This document shows positions 1 to 6,168 of a stretch of 10,841 nt of DNA, one piece after another. Under the pieces are notes generated by a model. That model had not been told where the DNA came from. It was given only the letters and a program-made list of their open reading frames with translations, and did no database searches. Both the position numbers and the translations under genes were made by a program. The stretch is from Chlamydiota bacterium (GTDB taxonomy: Bacteria > Chlamydiota > Chlamydiia > Chlamydiales > Rhabdochlamydiaceae): NCBI GenBank assembly GCA_016866585.1, contig VGMB01000036.1:1-10841 (forward strand). The letters run 5' to 3'. The first letter of the stretch is position 1. Each line of letters begins with the position of its first letter.

Positions 1-1
1 C

Positions 2-106
2 TCGAAAATTCAAAAAATCAAGGCTATGGCCTGTGGATTTAGAAATCGGGAGAACTTCAAGATAGCGATTTATTTTCATTGTGGTGGTCTTGAGCTTTAC
101 CCATAA
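2..106 (+). CDS. C-terminal end of a transposase, probably ISL3 family (5' part outside window)
   Basis: The frame beginning at base 2 is open for 34 codons and stops at TAA 104-106. It encodes a short basic/aromatic tail: KIQKIK, then a GFRNRENF core, then IYFHCGG-LELYP. From memory, a tail of this kind (IKxxA-GFRN-ENF followed by a hydrophobic strand) ends the DDE transposases of the ISL3 family, so I read this as the end of an insertion-sequence transposase that starts upstream of the window. The DDE catalytic residues are not visible here, so completeness cannot be judged. The following 125 bp are AT-rich with long T runs. No convincing terminal inverted repeat can be fixed without the other end of the element, although GAAGGAC at 115-121 is a possible piece of one. 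The family call is moderate; that it is a transposase end is somewhat more secure. Confidence 0.5.
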   Translation, partial: SKIQKIKAMACGFRNRENFKIAIYFHCGGLELYP

Positions 107-231
107 AAAAGTCGGAAGGACCAAATTTTTTTTATCCTTTTTAAAATGATTGTTTTTTTTTAATTAAATTCCATTTTTGTGTTATTTTGTCTGTCCTTCA
201 TTCTTAAATTTTAATTGGAAAATTTATTATC

Positions 232-858
232 ATGACAAAACCTTGGTTCAAACGAAGCATAGCGCTCTTTATTCCGACTTCAGTAATTATGCTAATTCTT
301 TCAACCGGTTGTGCCAGTTACAACGCATCAGCCTTGAGTAATTTACAAGCAACGTATCTTATCGATGCTCAGGCAAATTCTTCTGAGGTAGTAGCTGTTG
401 CTAAAGCATTCACCAAGCAAGATTGTATAAGATACTTAGATAGAGATCTTATCCGTAAAGGATATCAACCACTTCAACTATATGTAGAAAATAGAAGCAA
501 TAAAACCTACAGTTTTGCTCTGAATAGGATTTCCCTTCCTTATGCAACTTCTGATGAAGTTGCAGATAAGGTACATACGTCAACCGTCGGAAGGATCACT
601 GGATATGGTGTAGGAGCTCTTTTCATATGGCCTTTAGTGATTCCAGCAATTATTGATGGAATAAAGTCCTCGGAGGCAAATCAAGCTTTAGATGAAGACT
701 TTTACTGTAAGTCGGTAAAAGATCAGATCATCGGTCCTTATTCTCATATGAATACTATTATATTTGTGCCAAGATCTGATTTTAAAAATAACTTTAATTT
801 TACTCTTATCGATATAGCATCGAAAGAGCCTGTCACGCTATCTGTCCAAGCATTTTAA
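232..858 (+). CDS. Predicted lipoprotein of unknown function
   Basis: A 208-residue protein with a lipoprotein signal: basic N-terminus (K3, K8, R9), hydrophobic core at about 11-24, and a lipobox ending G26-C27. Serine rather than leucine at -3 is slightly atypical. After acylation at C27 the mature protein would sit at the inner or outer membrane. It is mostly polar alpha/beta, with one strongly hydrophobic glycine/proline-containing segment at about 120-143 (GYGVGAL...PLVIPAIIDG) that could be a second membrane contact or a buried hairpin. The C-terminal 50 residues have a strand-rich pattern (IIFVPRSDF, FNFTLIDI). I do not recognise the family. The ATG at 232 is supported by GGAAAA at 217-222 and by the signal peptide starting directly behind it. 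The gene appears monocistronic: it follows an AT-rich gap and ends at a strong terminator. Lipoprotein is a confident call; no function can be inferred. Confidence 0.85.
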   Translation: MTKPWFKRSIALFIPTSVIMLILSTGCASYNASALSNLQATYLIDAQANSSEVVAVAKAFTKQDCIRYLDRDLIRKGYQPLQLYVENRSNKTYSFALNRISLPYATSDEVADKVHTSTVGRITGYGVGALFIWPLVIPAIIDGIKSSEANQALDEDFYCKSVKDQIIGPYSHMNTIIFVPRSDFKNNFNFTLIDIASKEPVTLSVQAF

Positions 859-877
859 TAGATGATGAATCTTAAAG

Positions 878-910
878 AAGAGTGTTTTTTTATAAAAAGC
901 ACTCTTATTT
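878..910 (+). terminator. Intrinsic terminator after the lipoprotein gene
   Basis: The inverted repeat AAGAGTG (878-884) / CACTCTT (900-906) is extended inward by a G-T pair and five T-A pairs. This gives about 13 paired bases around a 3-nt loop, followed by ATTT and an AT-rich run. It lies 20 nt past the TAA of the lipoprotein gene and isolates it from the next gene. The T-tail is short. Confidence 0.75.
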
Positions 911-930
911 AATAACTATATATTTTTTTA

Positions 931-957
931 TTGCCCTATGTTTGTTTTTAATATAAA
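931..957 (+). promoter_or_regulatory. Possible sigma70-type promoter for the 769-residue protein
   Basis: TTGCCC at 931-936 (4 of 6 to the -35 consensus) and TATAAA at 952-957 (5 of 6 to the -10) are separated by 15 nt, which is shorter than the ideal 17. The pair lies just after the terminator and ahead of the GAGGG ribosome binding site at 971-975, which is the right place. The surrounding DNA is so AT-rich that chance matches are expected, so this is tentative. Confidence 0.35.
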
Positions 958-981
958 TACAAAAATAAACGAGGGTGTTTT

Positions 982-3291
982 GTGTTTATTTGTTTTAAAT
1001 TTGATCGATCAGATCAGTATATAGATCGCTGTGATGAAAAAGGTGTGGAAAACCTTTCTAAAAAAGAATTGCAAAAAGTTCTTAAGATTACCAGAAGACT
1101 TCTCCAAGATCTTCCTCAAGATCAAAATACGTCCATTCTCATAAGCAAATTTTCAGGCCCGAATCAAACTTTACTCCAAAAGTGTACCCATATTTTCCAT
1201 AAGGTTTTATTAAATAAAAAAGATCAGGACTTAGCAACAGAGGCCATTGAAACGAGTCGAAAAATTATTCTTTATAAAAAGATGCTTTCTTTTTTCTCAC
1301 AAGAACATTCGGATGAGAAGTTTGAAGTAGATCTTCAAAAATTTGTGTTATTTCATTCCGTCCAGTCAATTCAAGCTGTCCTAGAATCTTGCAAGCCAAT
1401 TATGGAGAAGCTTGATAAATCAGGGTTTACTGAAAGTTATATCGATCGCAATAAAAAAAACTTTTTGAGTTCAATATTTTCTTGTTCTGACGATAAGCAG
1501 CAAAAGGTTATCAAACTTGTCGAAGATCTTTGTGAAACGATCAACACGTATGAGTTTTTACTTGAAATCGTAGAGCCAATACCAGACTTAGATGATACCC
1601 AGATTGAGTTTATGATTGAGCATGGAAGTAAATTTTTTGAAGATTTACAGAATTTGGCAAGTATATCAGCCTACTTAGGGACTGTCGCGCGTATTCCAAG
1701 CGAACATTTACAGTTTTTTTTAGATCAAGTTTTACCTATGTGTCGGTCTTTATCTTCAGCAATGGATAGGTATGAATTGCTTAGAATATTTATAGAAAGA
1801 GCGAAAGTGCCTGATCATTTTACAAAATTTATAACACTCATAAATCAGCAAGCTAAGCAATTTCGCGATCCTCAAAGGAGGCTTGAAGCCATCAAAACAT
1901 TGAACGAGCTGGAAGAAGTTCTTTGGGATTATTTTGAAGAAGAAAGTCCGATTGGTACGGAAATAAAAAATTATCGAGGGGAGTCCATTTCCTTGGTTCT
2001 TTTACAAAAACTGTGTCGCTCTTTAGAGCAACCTTCATTTTTTACTGTCTATAAGCAAATGGCATGCAGTAAAGGTAAGTACATTATTCATAAGATACTT
2101 CCTTCTATAATCCCTTCGATGTGGATGGCTAAGGCACATTATGATCCTTTATATTCCTCTACCTATGATCCTATACGCTTATTTATTACTAGAAAAAGAG
2201 TAGAATTTAGAGATGTAAATAACCCCCTTATGTCCAACTTTCTGATTGCATGCCAGGCTATTGATGAAACATGGGGTTTTACTCCACAAGATAAATTAAT
2301 CTTGCTAGCTAAAATTTGCTCAGTAGACCTTGAAGATCAACCTATACAGAAGATTATAAATCTACTTAATAAAGTTATGTTTATTTGTAAAATGGGAGAA
2401 GGTAAAACTCTTAGAAATTTACCAGGAGATTTTCATGAAGAGGTGAGTAAAATCCATAATAAGTTATTTAGCGATGTTGTATTAGGAGGAGATCGAACTG
2501 TAGAAGATAGTCTTGCTAGGTATCAAAGCACATTTTTATCATCACGATATCCTTTATGCTTAGAAGTGTTTCTGTCTGTGATAAGAAATCTTCAAGACAT
2601 AGAGCTAAATAGGGTTGTTTCAACATTTGTTTTTTCTGTTCTCCAAAATACACTACAGGAAGAAAGGTTCAATACTGAAAATAATATCCACCTAGCATTC
2701 ATCCAGAACAAGAGTCCTCAAGTTTTTGAAAAATGGAAAATGCTACCCTCGGAAAAGTCGTTCTTCTTTAGCGGTAACGACAATCCAGGAAAGATAGGAC
2801 TTTATTCCGACTGGGAAGATCTTTTCCTTTGCGGAACAGAAGTTGAAGGTAGTTGCTTGCGCATCGATGGTTCTCCAGAGTACAATAAGGCATTAATCGC
2901 TTATTGTATAGACGGTAAAAATGCTCTAATTGCGATAAAAGATCCTGAGGGAAGGCTTCTTTGTCGCGCTATTTTCAAGATTTTATGGGACAAGGAAAAT
3001 AATATTCCTGTTGTATTTATGGAGACTGTTTATCCCATGAAAATTTCAAAGCAACTTAAAGAATCTCTTATAAAATATGCCCATGAAAAAGCAATTGAAT
3101 GTGGGTGTGATCTTCTAGTCTATCTAAGTGTTAAAGAAGAGCTTAAAGAAAATATTCGTTTTGATCTTTATAAAGGAAAAGTTGTGTCGTTTAAGGGACC
3201 TTGCCCTTACGAATACTCAGACTCAACTGGTGGAATAGCTTCTTATGGAAAATTTGAGCTCGATGAAGTTTATAAAGTAATAAGCACCTAG
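982..3291 (+). CDS. Large helical protein with distinct C-terminal alpha/beta domain, unknown function (possible effector)
   Basis: A 769-residue protein starting at GTG 982, chosen because a clean GAGGG (971-975) lies 6 nt upstream; the broken gene at 3392 has the same GTG/GAGGG arrangement. No signal peptide or membrane helix is evident. Residues about 20-585 are an irregular array of amphipathic helices rich in Leu, Lys, Glu and Gln, without a repeat unit I can name. From about 590 the character changes to a compact alpha/beta domain: SDWEDLFLCG, a GSCLRIDG turn, a run of strands (ALIAIKD, LLCRAIFKILWD, PVVFMETVYP), a helix (about 688-707) and a strand LLVYL, then a PYEYSD segment near the end. 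That strand-strand-strand-helix-strand order is reminiscent of the GNAT acyltransferase fold, but no acetyl-CoA pyrophosphate loop (Q/RxxGxG/A) is visible, so I do not call it an enzyme. From memory, similar C-terminal domains occur in large uncharacterised proteins of environmental chlamydiae; this was not searched. The style matches the large protein at 7401. It ends with TAG, and no terminator is seen behind it. Confidence 0.85.
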   Translation: MFICFKFDRSDQYIDRCDEKGVENLSKKELQKVLKITRRLLQDLPQDQNTSILISKFSGPNQTLLQKCTHIFHKVLLNKKDQDLATEAIETSRKIILYKKMLSFFSQEHSDEKFEVDLQKFVLFHSVQSIQAVLESCKPIMEKLDKSGFTESYIDRNKKNFLSSIFSCSDDKQQKVIKLVEDLCETINTYEFLLEIVEPIPDLDDTQIEFMIEHGSKFFEDLQNLASISAYLGTVARIPSEHLQFFLDQVLPMCRSLSSAMDRYELLRIFIERAKVPDHFTKFITLINQQAKQFRDPQRRLEAIKTLNELEEVLWDYFEEESPIGTEIKNYRGESISLVLLQKLCRSLEQPSFFTVYKQMACSKGKYIIHKILPSIIPSMWMAKAHYDPLYSSTYDPIRLFITRKRVEFRDVNNPLMSNFLIACQAIDETWGFTPQDKLILLAKICSVDLEDQPIQKIINLLNKVMFICKMGEGKTLRNLPGDFHEEVSKIHNKLFSDVVLGGDRTVEDSLARYQSTFLSSRYPLCLEVFLSVIRNLQDIELNRVVSTFVFSVLQNTLQEERFNTENNIHLAFIQNKSPQVFEKWKMLPSEKSFFFSGNDNPGKIGLYSDWEDLFLCGTEVEGSCLRIDGSPEYNKALIAYCIDGKNALIAIKDPEGRLLCRAIFKILWDKENNIPVVFMETVYPMKISKQLKESLIKYAHEKAIECGCDLLVYLSVKEELKENIRFDLYKGKVVSFKGPCPYEYSDSTGGIASYGKFELDEVYKVIST

Positions 3292-3391
3292 CGTTTATGA
3301 TTGTCTATTTGTCAAAATAATTTTATTTATTTTTTTGTATAAAGTAGGATAGGTTTATTATAAAAAAAATAAGATGTTTTGAGGGCCTTAG

Positions 3392-4501
3392 GTGCGAAAA
3401 TTTATTGCGGCTTCACTGATTGTTTCGATAGCTACTTTTTCAGCTTATCTTCTTAAGTCATACCATGTGGACCAGACTTTTGATGGTCTTATGGGTAAAA
3501 AAACGGCGTCCTGGGGTTCTATATAAACCTACAAAGATTTTCAAGATTTAGACTTCTACAAAGAAATCTATAACAACAATAAAGACCACATAGTTTCTAG
3601 GTCAGCAGTAACCCGGATACCTAAGATCATTCACTTCATTTGGCTGGGCCCTCTTAATTTACCTAAGGCCTCTATAGATTGTATGTTTTCGTGGAAAAAG
3701 TTACATCCTGATTGGCAGTTTGTTTTTTGGACAGATCGAGAAAGGACAGCTGTTTTTGACGGTATGGAGGTAAGACAGGTTACCGATGCACTATTTACCA
3801 AACTTAGTGAGCAATACCACTTATCTTTAAATTATGGGGAGAAGTCGGACATTCTTCGTTTGGAGATCTTAAACAAAGAAGGGGGGATATACATGGATCA
3901 TGATGCTCTTTGCCTGCATGCTTTTGATCCCCTTTGTGAAAGCTTTGATTTTTTTGTGGGGCTAGAGCGTCCTCATGCTGGTACCTGCTCTAGTATATTT
4001 CCTTGCATAGGCATGTTTGGTAGTGTTCCTTCTCATCCTATTTTACAAGATACCATTAATCGTATCTCTGATAGCTGGGAAGAGTCAACAAAACAGTACC
4101 TGCAAGAAAGTGTGGCTACTCTTGTTGTTTAAAGAACCTTTAAAAACTTTACTCTTAGCGTAAGATCTTTGCTTGGTAAGACCGGTTACAAAGATATACC
4201 TCTTCCCGCTAGTTATTTTTTTGCATATGATTTTTTTTCACCAAGACATGTTAAGCAGCTTATTAAGACAGGGCATGTGTATGTAAAACATGATTGGGCT
4301 TCCAGTTGGTCATTAGCCCCAGAGCAGATCCTTGAAGTACAACAAAAAAATAAAGAGTTAAAAAACTCATTGGCAGTTTTAAAAGAACGTAAAAGAAATA
4401 TCCAGTATATAGCCATTTTTGGGTCTGTGATCTCTTTGTGTTTAGGTTTCTTTTTAGGCTTGAAATTTAGAAAATCGGCAAGAAAAGCTATTAAATTATG
4501 A
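3392..4501 (+). pseudogene. Membrane-anchored DXD glycosyltransferase (Gly_transf_sug/OCH1-like) interrupted by two in-frame TAA codons
   Basis: Read from GTG 3392 (GAGGG at 3381-3385, 6-nt spacer), one frame runs to TGA 4499-4501 as 369 codons, broken only by TAA at 3524-3526 (codon 45) and TAA at 4130-4132 (codon 247). There is no frameshift, and family motifs continue across both stops. In order: N-terminal signal/anchor helix (about 4-21); the family-opening strand IPKIIHFIWLG (76-86); HPDWQFVFWTD; SDILRLEIL (152-160); GGIY followed by the metal-binding DXD triad D169-H170-D171; then, after the second stop, a VYVKHDWASSW motif; a short coiled stretch; one C-terminal membrane helix (about 338-354); and a basic tail. 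Known family members transfer sugars from nucleotide-sugar donors using the DXD metal site. The ATG at 3683 (codon 98) would drop the IPKIIHFIWLG strand, and no ATG/GTG/TTG lies between the first stop and it, so a functional downstream start is unlikely. The stops could be nonsense mutations (each is one C-to-T change from CAA), sequencing error or readthrough. The end overlaps the next gene by ATGA. Confidence 0.8.
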
Positions 4502-6069
4502 AATGGTTTTTTTGGGCGATTGCTCTGATAGTTTGTATGCCCTCAGAGGCTAAAATGCAGCCCTCTATGCAAGAATATGAGACAGCTTCTACCTCTTGCC
4601 ATCATATACCTAAGGTTTTTCACTTTTTGCATCTTAGCTCTGATCGTGCCTTAAAAAAACAAATACAAACCATCCTTAGGTTTAAACGTATTCATCCCGA
4701 TTGGAGTCTTATCTGCTGGACAGATCTGGTATGTGATGATATTCCAGGTGTTATTTGTAGATCTATAGATACAATAGAACTAAGATCCACAGTCCCTGAG
4801 ATAGACTCTCTGCTCATAAAATTACAAGTTATAGATCGCTATGGAGGCGTATTCCTGCCTAAAAATGCCAGATGTAATAGCAGTCTAGACCCACTTATTA
4901 GTCAATTTGACTTGCTACTAGGAAGTAATGGTCAAATTAATGGCTCTTTTTTCACGATGCCCTATGCTGAAACAATGGGGTCCATAGCATCGCATCCGGC
5001 AATTATGGCTGCAATTACGGAAGGTAGAAGGATTCTTGCAGCAGGGGATACATCTACATTTTTTGAAGAGATCAGTAAGACAATTTCGGCTTATCTGGGT
5101 AGAAGTGGACATAATGATGTGGTACTTCCTGTAAGTGGTTTTGGAATGAGCCATATTCAGTTTCAGTCTACATCTTCCGAAAATATAGTTTACGTGTATC
5201 AGAAAGAGGAAAAGCTCGATATCAGTGATCGGGCGGTACCTCTTACAAGAATGATGCTAAAACAGAAAATTAAGCGCTACCTGATATATAGTGTGCTTGT
5301 AATTTTGTTAGGTTTATTTTTTAAGATCATAAATAAACGATATGAGAATAAAAAAGGTGTCTACAGAAGAGTAGCCTTCTTTATTTTAGGTTTTCAACTT
5401 CTAATTTTCGCTGTTAGTTCACTCTGGATTATCCGTTATAAGTGGATCAATCCGTCTACCACACGCTACATGCGTCAAGAACTGCATGGCGCATTACAAA
5501 GCAATCCTTCAGCAACATTACAACAAAAGTGGATTGCGTTTGATGATATTTCTGAAAATGCCGTGCTTTGTGTCCTGGTATCAGAAGATGCTGGCTTTTT
5601 ACTTCACTCAGGATTTGAAGTAAAGAATATGTGGAAATCTCTCAAAACATATGCAGCAACAAATAAGTCGAAATACACAGGAGGAAGTACTATCTCCCAG
5701 CAGCTTGTAAAAAATATGTTTCTTTATCAAGATCAAACTATCCTCAGAAAGGTTGTTGAGGCTTATATTACTTTTTTGATGGAGTTATATTTAGGTAAAA
5801 AACGTATTCTTGAAATGTATATGAACACAGCTGAGCTTGCTGAAGGGGTGTTTGGATTTGAACAGGGGGCAAAAGTTCATTTTGGAAAGAGCCTTAAGGA
5901 GCTAAACATCGATCAGTTGGCATCCCTTTGTGCCATTTTGCCAAATCCCAAAAATCTAAGTATCTATAATCCCTCAGATTGGCTTAGATCTAGGATTATC
6001 TTTATACAAGAAAATTGCCTTGGGGATGACATATCTATCGCATCGGCAAAATATCTTACTATGAAATAA
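4498..6069 (+). CDS. mtgA: Fusion of a degenerate DXD glycosyltransferase domain to a GT51 monofunctional peptidoglycan glycosyltransferase (MtgA-like)
   Basis: A 523-residue protein whose C-terminal half should polymerise lipid II into glycan strands at the periplasmic face of the inner membrane. A signal peptide (1-19) precedes a domain (about 35-235) homologous to the neighbour upstream (IPKVFHF, HPDWSLICWTD, DRYGGVF), but the DXD triad is replaced by P121-K122-N123 and the distal H-W-SSW motif is lost, so it is predicted to be inactive. Membrane helices lie at about 260-275 and 292-312, with a basic loop between them (KIINKRYENKKGVYRR). By the positive-inside rule this puts both domains outside the cytoplasm. 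The GT51 domain follows: NPSTTRYM (318-325); catalytic E363 in the ED-F-H-G motif (E363, D364, F367, H370, G372); GGSTISQQ (395-402); RKVVEAY with the second acidic residue E421; KKRILEMYMN (434-443); then GVFGFEQGAKVHFGK. All diagnostic motifs are present and no transpeptidase domain follows. ATG 4498 overlaps the upstream stop and has little Shine-Dalgarno sequence, suggesting translational coupling to the upstream gene. Confidence 0.88.
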   Translation: MKWFFWAIALIVCMPSEAKMQPSMQEYETASTSCHHIPKVFHFLHLSSDRALKKQIQTILRFKRIHPDWSLICWTDLVCDDIPGVICRSIDTIELRSTVPEIDSLLIKLQVIDRYGGVFLPKNARCNSSLDPLISQFDLLLGSNGQINGSFFTMPYAETMGSIASHPAIMAAITEGRRILAAGDTSTFFEEISKTISAYLGRSGHNDVVLPVSGFGMSHIQFQSTSSENIVYVYQKEEKLDISDRAVPLTRMMLKQKIKRYLIYSVLVILLGLFFKIINKRYENKKGVYRRVAFFILGFQLLIFAVSSLWIIRYKWINPSTTRYMRQELHGALQSNPSATLQQKWIAFDDISENAVLCVLVSEDAGFLLHSGFEVKNMWKSLKTYAATNKSKYTGGSTISQQLVKNMFLYQDQTILRKVVEAYITFLMELYLGKKRILEMYMNTAELAEGVFGFEQGAKVHFGKSLKELNIDQLASLCAILPNPKNLSIYNPSDWLRSRIIFIQENCLGDDISIASAKYLTMK

Positions 6070-6081
6070 AAGTTGTAATAA

Positions 6082-6098
6082 ATTTGATTAAATCAAAT
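6082..6098. promoter_or_regulatory. Perfect palindrome between operon end and next promoter (operator or weak terminator)
   Basis: The 17-nt sequence ATTTGATTAAATCAAAT is perfectly symmetrical: 8-bp arms around one central base, or a 7-bp stem with a TAA loop as RNA. It lies 12 nt after the stop of the MtgA-like gene and just upstream of the -35 box at 6109. As a hairpin it is AT-only except for one G-C pair and has no immediate T-run, so it would be a poor terminator. As DNA it has the size and symmetry of a dimeric regulator site. Neither role is proven, and short AT palindromes also arise by chance. Confidence 0.35.
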
Positions 6099-6108
6099 GG
6101 AAATACTT

Positions 6109-6137
6109 TTGATCGAAAATTAGCTTAGGCGTACTAT
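6109..6137 (+). promoter_or_regulatory. Sigma70-type promoter for the F-box/CaaX protein
   Basis: TTGATC (6109-6114, 4 of 6 to consensus) and TACTAT (6132-6137, 4 of 6) are separated by exactly 17 nt. Transcription would start near 6144, leaving a leader of about 25 nt that carries the AGGTGA ribosome binding site at 6157-6162. The position between the operon end and the next gene, and the spacing, make it the best promoter candidate in the window. The individual boxes are imperfect. Confidence 0.55.
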
Positions 6138-6168
6138 CTTGCCACTTTTATTTTTTAGGTGAAAATGT

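Noticed and set aside
115..199. Inverted repeat GAAGGAC (115-121) / GTCCTTC (193-199) next to the transposase end
   Set aside because: Only 7 bp with a 71-nt spacing and no second copy of an element end in the window; it could be chance, and an IS boundary cannot be set from it.
2395..2409. GEGKT motif (residues 472-476) in the 769-residue protein, similar to a P-loop or the SecA 'TGEGKT' motif
   Set aside because: The glycine required at the start of GxxxxGK[ST] is a cysteine, the strand before it does not fit, and no Walker B or helicase motif follows. Most likely a chance match.
3309..3343. TTGTCA (3309-3314) and TATAAA (3338-3343) as a promoter for the broken glycosyltransferase gene
   Set aside because: Each box matches 5 of 6 bases, but the 23-nt spacing is far outside the functional range and the region is very AT-rich.
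3524..4132. Reassignment of TAA to a sense codon to explain the two in-frame stops
   Set aside because: TAA ends the lipoprotein gene (856-858) and the MtgA fusion (6067-6069) at sensible positions, so TAA works as a stop in this genome.
3683..4132. Separate 149-residue gene starting at ATG 3683, and another starting at TTG 4169
   Set aside because: Both are in the same frame as the GTG at 3392, with glycosyltransferase motifs running across the stops. Starting at 3683 would remove the conserved IPKIIHFIWLG strand. Neither start has a good ribosome binding site. They are fragments of one gene.
5340..5375. Internal start that would split the fusion into a glycosyltransferase gene and a separate mtgA
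   Set aside because: The ATG near 5342 is in a different frame and stops within about ten codons. The main frame has no stop or good in-frame start with a ribosome binding site between the two domains.
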